DNA of 64,000 nucleotides from Hymenobacter sp. BRD128 (GTDB taxonomy: Bacteria; Bacteroidota; Bacteroidia; Cytophagales; Hymenobacteraceae): positions 1 to 64,000 of the forward strand of contig NZ_CP053909.1 of the NCBI RefSeq assembly GCF_013256625.1. Direction: 5' to 3'. The notes beneath the pieces are model-generated. The model was given only the letters and a program-made list of their open reading frames with translations. It ran no database searches and was not told where the DNA came from. How positions within the stretch are numbered: position 1 is the stretch's first letter; each line of letters starts with the position of its first letter. Position numbers and translations under genes: made by a program. Positions 42,993-52,529 of this stretch are shown piece by piece.

Positions 42993-43397
42993 TCACTCAT
43001 TATAGTCAGCGAAAGTGATACCGCAGGCCAGACCGGGCCACTGGTCGATGAGCGGGTTATTAAAGAGGTAGCCCTTCGTTGCAGTGGCCACAAGCGAAAC
43101 CCGGTTGCCCAGGAAGAAATCAGCCTCGGCCCCGGCTTGCGGGCCGTAGGTGAAGCGCTGCGGCGCTTTGGCCCCGGCCGTCAGCTCGCCCGTTCCGTCG
43201 CGGTTGGTTTGCTCGAAGCCCGCGCCGCCACCGAGCAGCAGGTGCACGTAGGCAAATTCCCCGACGTGGAACAGCTGCGGGGCGAGCAGCACCCGGCCGG
43301 CGTAGCTATCGTACTTGCCCCGGTCCCGAGGGTGCCGCTTTCGCGCAGCCCGCCCACGCGCAGGGCTAGGCGGTTGGTGAGCAGATAGGCATAGCTG
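42993..43397 (-). pseudogene. Remnant of a second traO gene
   Basis: The minus strand encodes two adjoining, frame-shifted pieces: YLLTNRLALRVGGLRESGTL (43330-43390) and FHVGEFAYVHLLLGGGAGFE through FFLGNRVSLVATATKGYLF (42993-43292). They correspond to the TraO product at 18510 (REIAYVHLLAGGLVRYE, DIFLGNRLSVVGTLQKALVF) but differ clearly, so this is a diverged homologue rather than a recent copy. The N-terminal part is lost where the IS3 fragment begins. It indicates a second conjugation module once stood here. Confidence 0.75.
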
Positions 43398-43828
43398 AGG
43401 TGGTCAAGTTAGGCAGGAGAAAGTTGGGTGATGTTAGCAAGTAGCTGCTGGTGAAAGTAATAAGGCTTCTGATAGCTGATACTGGAATGCCGACGTTTAT
43501 GATTGTAGTAGTCAAAATAAATGACCACGCTGTGTTGAGCATCGGCCAAATCGCGAAAGACGGGCCAGTCACGTTGTTCGAGTTCTTCGGTTTTGAGGCG
43601 TGACCACAAGCTTTTAGCCTGGGCATTATTGAGGCATTCCCCGCGGCAGCTCTGCGAGCGCACGGCGTGGTAATCATGGCGCAATTGGCGGTAGGCATTG
43701 CAGCAATGCCTACCGCCACGGTCCGAGTGCCCTAGCAAACCGGGGGTGGGCCGTCGGGCCAGCAGCGCCCGGCGTAAGGCACTGGTCATTAACTCTTCGG
43801 GCATGGTCGCCAGCACCTGCGAGCAAGA
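43398..43828 (-). mobile_element. IS3-family fragment (transposase C-terminus and one end)
   Basis: The minus-strand frame at 43409-43816 encodes the C-terminal part of an IS3 OrfB integrase-like transposase: GLLGHSDRGGRHC, SLWSRLKTEELEQRDW, FDYYNHKRRHSSISYQKPYY. The catalytic start and OrfA are missing. The end at 43398 begins TGAGGTGGTC, the same ten bases as the IS3 end near 58762. It joins the traO remnant on one side and the FG-GAP gene on the other, so it is a scar of rearrangement. Confidence 0.75.
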
Positions 43829-45010
43829 CTATTTGCCCGTGTTTATCAGTACCCCTACCGTATTACTCGCCAAATTGGTCGTGACAATATCCAACCGGCC
43901 ATCCCCGTTTAAATCCTGCAACACGACGTCATGTGGTCCCGTACCGTTGCTATCGTAGACGACCGGGGGTGTGGAGAAAGTGCCAGGAGTAGAAGCGGAA
44001 TTGAGCAGAATGCAAAGGGTAGTGCCTTTTTTCGCGGCATAATCGGCTACAATCACATCGGGCTGCTTATCCCCATTTATATCTCCCAAGGCAATACCTA
44101 CTGGATTACTCGCTCCGCTTGCATAGGTGGCACTCGTGGTGAAACGCCCTTTGGTAGCAGCTGAATTTAGCAGGATAGTTATCGAACCCGTTCCTTCATT
44201 CGTCAGCGCAATATCCGGGCGGCCATCCCCATTGAGGTCGCCTAGACTCATTCCTCGTGGAGTAGTCCCATTACTCGCGTAAGCAGCCCTCCCTTGAAAC
44301 TTCCCAGGTTTCTTTGCGGAGTTGAGTAAGATGCTACAAGTATTGTTTCGTTGATTAATCACTACCATATCAAGATGAGTATCTCCATCGACATCAGCTA
44401 AGGCGATTTTCTCAGGTTTTACACTCCCGCTACTAAAAGTTATAACGGGCAGAAATTTACCGGGTGTAAGTGGAGAATTGAGTAAAATACCTATTCGGTT
44501 GCTGCCAATCGTCGTTAAGACAATATCTGGTAAGCCGTCTTTGTTGACATCTCCCACTGCGACGCCGCGCGGCGCCACCCCGCCGCTCGAATACGCAGTT
44601 GCCCGTGAGAACAACTCCTTCGTGGTTGAATGCAGCAGTACGCTGACCGTGTTGCTCATCTCATTGACGACGACCATATCCGGTTGTCCATCACCATTAA
44701 CATCGGCCAGCGAGAGAGCCACCGGGTAAGTACCGCCAGTCGGGAAGTTGAGCGGCACCTGACTGAACGTTCCAGGCGCGGCACGCTGATTAAGCAATAC
44801 ACTCACGGTATTCGAGCCCGAGTTGACGGTAAGCAGGTCGGCGAGGCTATCCCGATCGACATCGACTGCCACTAGTCCTTGGGGAGCGAGGCCAGTAGGA
44901 TACACTACCGCAGCACTAAAGTTCTGCGCTGTGGCTGCTGGTCCTCGGCTACTCACGAGAAGCAGGACACTGCTTAATGAGATAAGGAAAGCCTGATAAC
45001 GAGAAAGCAT
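43829..45010 (-). CDS. Secreted FG-GAP/VCBS repeat protein
   Basis: This protein has 393 residues with a signal peptide (YQAFLISLSSVLLLVSSRGP) and about seven FG-GAP/VCBS-like repeats with the DVNxDGxPDxVV calcium-loop pattern (LADVNGDGQPDMVVVNEMS, GDVNKDGLPDIVLTTIGS). They form a predicted beta-propeller surface protein. No T9SS sorting domain is present; the stop falls exactly at the IS3 fragment, so the original C-terminus was probably lost. It lies 51 bases downstream of the large RHS-like gene on the same strand and may be its last operon member. Confidence 0.8.
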   Translation of the reverse strand: MLSRYQAFLISLSSVLLLVSSRGPAATAQNFSAAVVYPTGLAPQGLVAVDVDRDSLADLLTVNSGSNTVSVLLNQRAAPGTFSQVPLNFPTGGTYPVALSLADVNGDGQPDMVVVNEMSNTVSVLLHSTTKELFSRATAYSSGGVAPRGVAVGDVNKDGLPDIVLTTIGSNRIGILLNSPLTPGKFLPVITFSSGSVKPEKIALADVDGDTHLDMVVINQRNNTCSILLNSAKKPGKFQGRAAYASNGTTPRGMSLGDLNGDGRPDIALTNEGTGSITILLNSAATKGRFTTSATYASGASNPVGIALGDINGDKQPDVIVADYAAKKGTTLCILLNSASTPGTFSTPPVVYDSNGTGPHDVVLQDLNGDGRLDIVTTNLASNTVGVLINTGK

Positions 45011-45061
45011 AAGGCAAGGATAGGGTTGCTGGTTAAGGAAAGCGCCGGTAACATGCCAAGG

Positions 45062-48000
45062 CTATTGTATACAAGAACCAGGCTGACATGGGCTATAGGT
45101 ATCCCCGGCATCATCGCCGTTGGCATATACCCAGTGTTGCGTCACAGAAGAGGATTCCTGGCCATTTACTACGCCACAAGATTGGCAAACGGGATTGCTA
45201 CTTGCTTGAGCTTGCTCCCACTGATTATTCCGTAATCGATACGGGATGCTACTGTCCGTAAACGGACAAGGCGGTGGCGTACAGCTAACGGAGCCCCCAT
45301 TACTTTCCCATTTACTAGGAGTAGAAGGATTATTTAAGGGGTTTACATCTACTACCTGCCGCTCCTCATAGCCCGTATAGTTGCCTTGGCCATCCAGTAC
45401 GCACCGATAAGTTGTGGTCACCCACGTTGGAAAAAGCAAACGCGCGTAATTAAAGTTGTATTCCTTGACCAGTTTTTCTGCTGTGTTTCCAGTACCCGAG
45501 GCATCGAGTGTCTCCTGGTACACCCGCTTCAAGCGTCCGGTAGGTGTATACTCGTAATGGGTGAACAAATTATCATTGTCCAGACTGTAAAGCAAGCGGT
45601 TAGAGCGCGGGTCATATACCCGGCTGGTCACGGTAGACGTCAGCGGAGCTACTCGGAAATCATCAAAGTTGGCGGCGGCAGTCCCGTCATTGGCACACCC
45701 GAATTCAATGGTCTGCCCACTGGCGGAAGCAGGGACTGTAACCAGTAGCGAGAGCAAGTACCACGCGCCGGCCTTTTTAGTCGTGACACTGGTGAGGGAG
45801 CTTTCGGCCAAACGGCTCCCGTTAAGGGAAGCATACAGCTTACCGCCGGTTGCATTGGCATTAGCCCACGCGCTCACGCGGTAGGTTTTACCAAGGAGCA
45901 TATCCCGACCCGCTTGGGCCCGGTAAACAAAGCCTTTTTGCCCACCGTTTAATTGGAGACTGTAAAAACCCGTGTGGGTGGGCGCTGACACGACCGTCCC
46001 GTCCGCCGCAATGACTTCTCCGCCGAAGTGCGTGGCCCCGGCTACCGGGAGCTGGTCTTCGGCGCCGGAGTAGGCGACCTCCGTGTAGCGCGCATTGCTG
46101 GCCGAAGCAATCAATTGCGTCTGGTTGTAGCCCGTTTTCTGCGCGGCATAATTGCCGTTCACATCGCGCGCTTCTAGCGCATGGGAATAGTGGTCATAGC
46201 GAACGCTCTCCCCGGTCTTTACCCAGCGGCTGTCGGGAGTTCCCGTCCAGCTGAAGGGCGTAAAATTCTTAAAGGAGCCATCCGTGTCCAGTACCGGCGA
46301 CTGCCAGGTATAGGTAGCAGCCTGGCGCCACACCGGCTGCTGTCCCGCTACATCCTGGTAGGCCCCACTCGCATCAGCTTCGCGGTAATTCGTCCAGTTG
46401 TTCTGCCAGGTTTGCACGCCGGCCGAGAGCACGTGTGACGTCGCGGGATTGAGAGGATTGAGCGGGTCATAAGTAGGCCCGCCCGGCACTTCGGCATAGG
46501 TATAGGCGGCTCCCATTTGAGCTAGCATGTGCTTGTTGGCGGGGTTGTCTCCTTTGGCGCCCATGCCCTCATTGCCGGGCAAGGTATAGGCCGGAACGTT
46601 ACGGGTGTGGAGAATTTTACCCAACGAATTCGTAAAGGCGGTTTCCAGTAGCTGACCCGTCAAAAAATCATAGAGTACGTTGCTATTGCTGATGCTCAAA
46701 TTATTGCGCGTGCTGCGCGAGGCAGTTAGGACTGCGGGCACGTACTCCTTGGTAGAACGCTGGACTCGATACATCCCACTAATGCGCTCCGTATTTAGGA
46801 CGCCTTCCGTATAATGGCCTTGCCCGCTGATATTATCGGCATTGGGGACCGTGGCGGCATAAGTAAAGTCCGTGCTTAACTCCCGTTCTCCCCGGCGGTT
46901 ATATATCTCTATTTTTTGGGGCTGACCAATCTTGCCTACGTCTACCGTCGTCCGGGTACTGGCCGACAAGGAAGAGAAGATGGTGGGGGTATTATAACTA
47001 TTCTGCCCCGGGTTGATTGGCTTCCAGTCCGCCGGAATAGCTTCTTGCACCATGGTGGAGACCGGCGTGTAGAAAGAGTAGACCTCCCGCGTTTCAAAGT
47101 CCCTGTCATCATTATTGCGAAACAAGCCGCGCAGTACGGAAATATGGCTGTATAAAACGGGGGTGTTGGGGTAGTCAAACACCTCATCCATCGGATGGTC
47201 AAAGCGCCCGAGAAACGTCGGCTCCTTAGCCAGCACCCCCGTGCTGTTATACCATACGGCATTCGTATTGTCCGTATTAGGCACCTTGTATTTATACCGT
47301 ACCTGATAGGCATTAGCCCCCTCTTTCGTCGTAATGGCAGCTACCCGAATGTCTCCCCCCGGTACGTTATTCGGAATAGCCAGGTCAAAATCAGCTCCTA
47401 TGGGAGTCGGGCCGTTCGAGCAATTAGGGAGCCCCCTCAACTGGGGGCTAAAGCCTGTTTGCAGGGTGATTTGCGTAGTGCTTACGCTGGCTACATAAAA
47501 GGGGGCGTGTTGGTAGAAGCGGTTAGCTGGGGTGGGCACATTGTTGTTATAATAGGGGTCACTCGGGGGATTGCAGTCATTGTATTTAGCCGTGCCGGTT
47601 AAGTAAATAAGTTGGCCGGGTTTAATAAGATCCGATAGATTACTTCCCGTGCCCGACGTATAGCTACGTGTCAAGGTAGAGGAGCAGTCGGTATTGCTAA
47701 AGTGAAGTTTAGTTGTGCCGTATTCGGATACGTGAGCGTATTGGTCGCGCTCGTACTGTATCTCGGTGGTACCGCCTAGCGGACTTGTAATAGTCGTCAG
47801 CGACCAAGGTGCACTATAGCCATAAGCTACTGGTTTATGACTACTTACGTTTGCGATGCCATCCGGCTGATACATGCCAAAGGCATCCCATTTTTCCTTT
47901 CCATAAGCTGGATTCGTGGCGTAAGTATCGTAGCTGGTTGACTCGTAGCCAAATACAAAATCTGGTGTGATTTTCGTCGGTACATCGTTGATCGTCGGCC

Positions 48001-49477
48001 CGAAGAAGGATACGCTTTTGAGCGTGAGCTTACCGCCCCGGTTAGCCGCCATTGCAGCTTCCGTCATGGCTGGCAGGGAAGCGGGTTGGCCGCTCTGGCA
48101 CTGGAAGGAATTCGGCGTATTCCGGCACAGGTCGTAGCTGTAGTTGAAGTGAATACGCTTTAACGCATTGCCATTCAAAAATTTGCTGATGCGGCTGTCG
48201 GCTGCTACATCGTGCACATCCAACACCGTACTCATATCATCGCCGGCGCCGGCCATCGGGTCGTCGGCGTAAGTGCCGAGGCTCGAGCCGGTACTGTTAG
48301 TTAGGGCGGGCACGGACGCCGGGTCGCCGGCTGCGCGGATGCCGTCGGTTGTCTGCAGTTTAGTCAGCGTCGCGTTATCCAATAGTACAATTTCATCCAG
48401 ACGGAGGGAGGAGGCGGGCTGGTTTTCGTCAATCCCCAGATTAGAAGCAGGCGAAGACGTCGCCGTTACGCCGGGCTGGAAGTGGCCCCGGCCGTCCTGC
48501 CGGACGCTTTTAATGAACAGGGCCGTGTGGGTCCGGGTAGAAACCGAATTTAGGTAGTAGGTTTCTTTATAGCCTTCCGTGAAGGTGCGGTTGGTAATGG
48601 TCGGACTTTCGTCGGAGTAGGACGTGCCGATATAGGGCTGCCGCCACTTGTAGCGGGAGGAGAATTTGCCGTACTCAAACTTCACCCAACCACCCCAGTC
48701 GGCGGCATCCACCGTACCCGAATTATTGCGGTCGATATAATCGGCCGAGGTGATTGCCGTTAGCAGCCAGGCCGTGGCCTGGCCGCCGGAGGGATTGGTC
48801 GCCGAGCTGATACCCGTACGACGCGTCATTTTGCCCGGGTCGCCAATTTCGGGGGAGACTTCGTTCGACTCCGCGTAAGTTTGGTATTGGTAAACGGGAA
48901 GGGAATAGTGGTACGTAGTGCCATCTTCTCCTGTCACCTCGAAGGCCCCAATTCCACTGGGCGGCGCCACGGCGCGAAAGGCATTATTGGTGGCACTGCC
49001 ATTCGCCAGGGTAGTGGCGCTGGGCTGCGCAAACTCTAGGAAGCCGTTGCCATTGCCAGTGGTAGAGGAGGTATAAAAGCTTTGAATCTCGGCGTTGCTG
49101 TACCAGGTGACCTGCTTCCCCGTTACCAGGTGGGGAGTATTCCCGTCGTATAAGCCCTTGCGGGCGGGCTTGGTGCGCGCGCTCAGCAGGCTGGGGTCTG
49201 TAATAACCAAGTCTCCCTGGCTGGAATTGAGGGTGAACCCGGTCGGCTCATCCGTGCCAGTGGGCGTATATTGGTGGTAGTCATAGCCGTTGGCCAGACT
49301 GTTTTCGTAGCGGAATCCCACCTTGGTATCCAGGAACGGAATGGCCATGTGCTTGTAGTGGGGCAGAATCGGGGTAGGGGTACTGCCACCGTAGTATTCC
49401 TGCACGACATTGGTTTCCGGTTTCGGGTAGGCTACGCTCCCCACATCCAGGCGATACGGGCGGATAGTGCCGGACAC
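45062..49477 (-). CDS. Large RHS-like secreted protein, C-terminal frame
   Basis: This frame has 1471 residues and joins the 409-residue frame at 49432-50661; the switch falls near a C4 run at 49483-49486. With the one-base change the text reads smoothly (FSVMGEAVSGTIRPYRLDVG). The body has beta-rich repeats common in large RHS or SpvB-related proteins of the Bacteroidota (TGEDGTTYHYSLPVYQYQ, GGTTEIQYERDQYAHVSEYG). A carbohydrate-binding-like jelly roll lies near the end (GKTYRVSAWANANATGGKLY), followed by RHS-like units (VYDPRSNRLLYSLDNDN). No RHS core motif or toxin tip is visible. It probably partners the RHS toxin upstream. Confidence 0.7.
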   Translation of the reverse strand: MSGTIRPYRLDVGSVAYPKPETNVVQEYYGGSTPTPILPHYKHMAIPFLDTKVGFRYENSLANGYDYHQYTPTGTDEPTGFTLNSSQGDLVITDPSLLSARTKPARKGLYDGNTPHLVTGKQVTWYSNAEIQSFYTSSTTGNGNGFLEFAQPSATTLANGSATNNAFRAVAPPSGIGAFEVTGEDGTTYHYSLPVYQYQTYAESNEVSPEIGDPGKMTRRTGISSATNPSGGQATAWLLTAITSADYIDRNNSGTVDAADWGGWVKFEYGKFSSRYKWRQPYIGTSYSDESPTITNRTFTEGYKETYYLNSVSTRTHTALFIKSVRQDGRGHFQPGVTATSSPASNLGIDENQPASSLRLDEIVLLDNATLTKLQTTDGIRAAGDPASVPALTNSTGSSLGTYADDPMAGAGDDMSTVLDVHDVAADSRISKFLNGNALKRIHFNYSYDLCRNTPNSFQCQSGQPASLPAMTEAAMAANRGGKLTLKSVSFFGPTINDVPTKITPDFVFGYESTSYDTYATNPAYGKEKWDAFGMYQPDGIANVSSHKPVAYGYSAPWSLTTITSPLGGTTEIQYERDQYAHVSEYGTTKLHFSNTDCSSTLTRSYTSGTGSNLSDLIKPGQLIYLTGTAKYNDCNPPSDPYYNNNVPTPANRFYQHAPFYVASVSTTQITLQTGFSPQLRGLPNCSNGPTPIGADFDLAIPNNVPGGDIRVAAITTKEGANAYQVRYKYKVPNTDNTNAVWYNSTGVLAKEPTFLGRFDHPMDEVFDYPNTPVLYSHISVLRGLFRNNDDRDFETREVYSFYTPVSTMVQEAIPADWKPINPGQNSYNTPTIFSSLSASTRTTVDVGKIGQPQKIEIYNRRGERELSTDFTYAATVPNADNISGQGHYTEGVLNTERISGMYRVQRSTKEYVPAVLTASRSTRNNLSISNSNVLYDFLTGQLLETAFTNSLGKILHTRNVPAYTLPGNEGMGAKGDNPANKHMLAQMGAAYTYAEVPGGPTYDPLNPLNPATSHVLSAGVQTWQNNWTNYREADASGAYQDVAGQQPVWRQAATYTWQSPVLDTDGSFKNFTPFSWTGTPDSRWVKTGESVRYDHYSHALEARDVNGNYAAQKTGYNQTQLIASASNARYTEVAYSGAEDQLPVAGATHFGGEVIAADGTVVSAPTHTGFYSLQLNGGQKGFVYRAQAGRDMLLGKTYRVSAWANANATGGKLYASLNGSRLAESSLTSVTTKKAGAWYLLSLLVTVPASASGQTIEFGCANDGTAAANFDDFRVAPLTSTVTSRVYDPRSNRLLYSLDNDNLFTHYEYTPTGRLKRVYQETLDASGTGNTAEKLVKEYNFNYARLLFPTWVTTTYRCVLDGQGNYTGYEERQVVDVNPLNNPSTPSKWESNGGSVSCTPPPCPFTDSSIPYRLRNNQWEQAQASSNPVCQSCGVVNGQESSSVTQHWVYANGDDAGDTYSPCQPGSCIQ

Positions 49478-50661
49478 GGCCTCCCCATCACGCTGAAATA
49501 ATCATGGGCGATGCTGATTGGTCTACGACTCGCATCATAATTATACTGCGCATCTTGTCCAGCAGGGTCAAAATTATCACTCTGATTAGCCGATGTCTTG
49601 AATGGCAACAGCTTATTCCGGATGGTAGCATCCTGGTAAATATCTCCAGCCGTTTCGCTGAACGTGTTTCCACTCCCATCCATCGTACGGGAGTAAGCAA
49701 ACAGCTTCGCCGTGGAGGCGATAGCTGCCCCCGCACCGTACCGGACTGGAGGGGGGCTGTCATAATTGTAGGGATTATAGGAGGTAAGTTGTGGCGTATC
49801 AACGGTATTCTGGCTCATTTTGCCAAAATAGAGCGAGCCAAAGGCATTCTCGGTACTGTTGTTATTGAAGAAATTCCAGTAATTATCGCCCCACACGTGG
49901 CTTTGCACGTCACGCGTCGGACTGTTATTATAGCCAATCGCGCCACCGAGATGACCTAAGCCAATGGCACTCTTCGCGAGTCCTAATACAGCATTTTTGC
50001 CAGCATCAATCCCGATGTTTGTAGCAATAGTTGCTACGGAACCTCCTCCAAGGGTAGCAATAGTGTAAGCTGCCATGGCCATGCGCACGGGGTCGGCACT
50101 AAAACCTTTGCCAGCCGTGTAACCGATGCCTACCAGGTCACCCCGGTTGATGCCATCCTCATTCCAGCCGACGCTGGCTAGGCCAATCAAATCGACGGAC
50201 CCGTTGTGGCCCGTGATGGAGTTCCAGCCTAGGTTGACGATGCCGGCGAAGGAACTGGTCCAGCCCCGGTCAATCTTTTTGTAAAAAGTGGATTGGGTTG
50301 GCTCGTTGTTGGCGTCGTCAGCGTAGCCGTTAACACTGCGGGCAATCGCCCCGGCATTGAGCGACCAGCCTAGCCCCACCCAGGAGGCCTCCTGCTCCAG
50401 CTGAATACCGGCCTTGTAGGTCAAGGGCAGCGAGAAGCTGCGCTCCGGGCCGGGAATGTCTAGCACCGGAAGGCTATAGGTGAAATCGCCAGTGACGAGG
50501 TTTACCAGGTCAGTGGCACCGGGGGCTTCGTAGCTCGTGAACTCGGGCTGGCTCGGGCCCATCATGGCCAGGCTGACGGAGGGGAAGAACAGGCTGCTGA
50601 GGGTTTGCAGGAGCAGGTAGCAGGCCGTAGCCCGCGCCAGGCGGCGATTGCGAAACAGCAT
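49432..50661 (-). CDS. Large RHS-like secreted protein, N-terminal frame
   Basis: This frame has 409 residues: a signal-like start (LARATACYLLLQTLSSLFFP) and then the conserved opening of these proteins (YEAPGATDLVNLVTGDFTYS, LPVLDIPGPERSFSLPLTYK, ASWVGLGWSLNAGAIARSVN). The middle has glycine-rich stretches. It ends out of phase with the next frame near 49483-49486 (C4), so the full protein is about 1,870 residues. It starts 38 bases after the lipoprotein gene at 50700-51335, in the same operon as the RHS toxin. Confidence 0.72.
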   Translation of the reverse strand: MLFRNRRLARATACYLLLQTLSSLFFPSVSLAMMGPSQPEFTSYEAPGATDLVNLVTGDFTYSLPVLDIPGPERSFSLPLTYKAGIQLEQEASWVGLGWSLNAGAIARSVNGYADDANNEPTQSTFYKKIDRGWTSSFAGIVNLGWNSITGHNGSVDLIGLASVGWNEDGINRGDLVGIGYTAGKGFSADPVRMAMAAYTIATLGGGSVATIATNIGIDAGKNAVLGLAKSAIGLGHLGGAIGYNNSPTRDVQSHVWGDNYWNFFNNNSTENAFGSLYFGKMSQNTVDTPQLTSYNPYNYDSPPPVRYGAGAAIASTAKLFAYSRTMDGSGNTFSETAGDIYQDATIRNKLLPFKTSANQSDNFDPAGQDAQYNYDASRRPISIAHDYFSVMGRPCPALSARIAWMWGA

Positions 50662-50699
50662 AAGGAACGGGTAAGGGTCGCGCGATACGGGTACTAGGA

Positions 50700-51335
50700 T
50701 TAGTCGAACTGGAGGGCGGGCAACGCGGCTAAGTCGTGACCGGCAAAGGGGAAGCGGAGGGTGCCCAGCCCCAGACGCTGGCCGCGCAGGGTGAAGTGAA
50801 AGCCTTGCTGGGGCGTAAGCTGATGGGTGTCAAAGACGAGCAGCAGCGTGCTATGGCCGGTAGTTCCGTATTGCCGCACGTACATGCTCGCGGCGGCCGG
50901 TACTGAGTCGTGCGGCGTAGTGGCGAGGAAGGCATCAGCGGCAATGCCGGTGTTGAGGTAGGTAAGTGCTTGCTGGTAAGCAGCGGGGTCGTTGACGAAC
51001 TGGTTCTCAATCTCGCCGCCGTTGCGGGCCAGTGTGAGGGTGCAGTAGGTTTTGCCGGCGTAGGCGCGGGCCAGTGAATCATGGGTAGCGGGGCTAGCGG
51101 CCGGTATACTGGCTAGGTCTTGCAACACGAGCAGTTCCGTAGGACGGTAGGTGCAGGTAATAGTGGCGCCGTTTACTTCGGTGGTGTGCGTCAGGCCATG
51201 TGCCGGGTCGGCGAGGTAGGCCTGATAGGCGGCGGGGGTCAAAGGAGCCGCACAGCTGCCTAGCACCAGACTCAGGCTACTGACTAGCCCAGCGACACGC
51301 GGAGCAAAGCGGGTGCAGGATAAGGTGGGGAGCAT
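50700..51335 (-). CDS. Hypothetical lipoprotein
   Basis: This protein has 211 residues with a lipobox (LSLVLGSCAAPLTP). The domain is mixed alpha/beta, with strands such as GATITCTYRPTELLVLQDLA and GHSTLLLVFDTHQLTPQQGF. I do not recognise a family. It lies one base after the OmpH-like gene and 38 bases before the large RHS-like gene, so it is translated from the same transcript. Membrane anchoring suggests a role in holding or exporting the large secreted proteins. Confidence 0.6.
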   Translation of the reverse strand: MLPTLSCTRFAPRVAGLVSSLSLVLGSCAAPLTPAAYQAYLADPAHGLTHTTEVNGATITCTYRPTELLVLQDLASIPAASPATHDSLARAYAGKTYCTLTLARNGGEIENQFVNDPAAYQQALTYLNTGIAADAFLATTPHDSVPAAASMYVRQYGTTGHSTLLLVFDTHQLTPQQGFHFTLRGQRLGLGTLRFPFAGHDLAALPALQFD

Positions 51336-51336
51336 A

Positions 51337-51837
51337 CTAGTGGGCAGCGGTGGGATGCTGTCGGTCGTATTGGGCGTTAAGGCCTTTCAGCACGTCCTCT
51401 GTGATATCGGTACCCTCGGCAGCGTACACAATGTTGCCACTCTCAGTAGCCCCTAGGATGAAGGTGTAGCCTTTCTCTTTGCCGTACTGTTTGAGGTACG
51501 CATTTATCTCAGCGAGCACGGCCTGGGTCAGGCGCTGGTTTTCCTGTTGGGCCTGCTGCTGAATAGCGTCGCGATAGTGTATAAGCTGCTGCTCCTTAGC
51601 TACGCGAGCAGTAACAAGTGCCTTGTTTAGATTTTGTAATTCTGTGTTGAGCGAGTCGGCTCGTCTCTGCCAATCTTGGGACTTTATTTTAAAAAGTTCG
51701 CGTTGAGCTATGGCTCCGTGGTAGCCCTGCAATAGCTTATTTGGGTTTATATAAGTCACGTTGACACTTTTGCAGCCAGGAATAGTAATCAGCATTAATA
51801 AACTAAGACACGCTATTTTATTATACTTATTTTTCAT
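51337..51837 (-). CDS. OmpH/Skp-like periplasmic chaperone, lipid-anchored
   Basis: This protein has 166 residues with a lipobox (LLMLITIPGCKSVN). A long helical coiled coil follows (SLNTELQNLNKALVTARVAK, IQQQAQQENQRLTQAVLAEI). The OmpH signature ends it: YGKEKGYTFILGATESGNIV and GTDITEDVLKGLNAQY. Skp/OmpH proteins hold unfolded outer-membrane or secreted proteins in the periplasm, which fits an operon that exports giant RHS proteins. It begins 10 bases after the putative immunity gene. Confidence 0.8.
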   Translation of the reverse strand: MKNKYNKIACLSLLMLITIPGCKSVNVTYINPNKLLQGYHGAIAQRELFKIKSQDWQRRADSLNTELQNLNKALVTARVAKEQQLIHYRDAIQQQAQQENQRLTQAVLAEINAYLKQYGKEKGYTFILGATESGNIVYAAEGTDITEDVLKGLNAQYDRQHPTAAH

Positions 51838-51847
51838 GATTTTTACT

Positions 51848-52528
51848 TTAAAAATAAAGTATTTCTTCTGCTTTACTCATGTTGTAATGATATGATAGCA
51901 CTTCACTAGGACTGAACCTTACAACGTGATGTATATACACTCTAAATCTTGTTATCTCATTTCTGAATAAAAATAATTCATTTCTGCAAAGGTGCAATTT
52001 CCAGATTGAGTTGTATATATTATTATTATTATTTATATTATGACCAAAAAGCATTTCCTCTTCACGCCAATAATCTTCAGAATAAAAATCCTTATACACA
52101 ACGCACTGCTTGTATTTTGAATAACCATAAAGGTCGGTTTTTTTATTCAAAAACTTTAAAGTTGTTTTGCTTTCTTTACTGTCAAATGACCAAGAGCGTG
52201 CCAGCAAATTGTGAGTTAGCTGAGCATTATCTAAATCAAAACTTTTCTGCAATTTCCTTAAATAAATATTTACTCCATTCAACGATAATGATAAAATGCC
52301 TTCAGAATCAATACTGGTTGGACATGCATGCCCATCTAGTATTATTTTACCTTCTGAAATGCGATAGCGATGGCTGCTAGATTCTGAGGTCATTAAATTT
52401 TCGATGTAAAGAATATCCTCATCGAAAAAATCTAGAATCAATGGGCTAGGCCCATTCCCTATCCCAGTATGCATATAATGTGAATCCCTAACGGACATCC
52501 ACTTACCATTAACATTTGTCAAATACAT
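51848..52528 (-). CDS. Probable immunity protein for the RHS toxin
   Basis: This protein has 226 residues and starts one base after the stop of the RHS toxin gene, the classic place of an immunity gene. Its DNA is strikingly AT-rich compared with the RHS repeats, as is common for exchangeable toxin/immunity pairs. The protein is beta-rich with spaced aromatic residues (HRYRISEGKIILDGHACP) and a lipocalin-like repeated layout, and has no signal. No family name can be given. Cytoplasmic neutralisation of the toxin tip is inferred from context. Confidence 0.55.
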   Translation of the reverse strand: MYLTNVNGKWMSVRDSHYMHTGIGNGPSPLILDFFDEDILYIENLMTSESSSHRYRISEGKIILDGHACPTSIDSEGILSLSLNGVNIYLRKLQKSFDLDNAQLTHNLLARSWSFDSKESKTTLKFLNKKTDLYGYSKYKQCVVYKDFYSEDYWREEEMLFGHNINNNNNIYNSIWKLHLCRNELFLFRNEITRFRVYIHHVVRFSPSEVLSYHYNMSKAEEILYF

Positions 52529-52529
52529 G

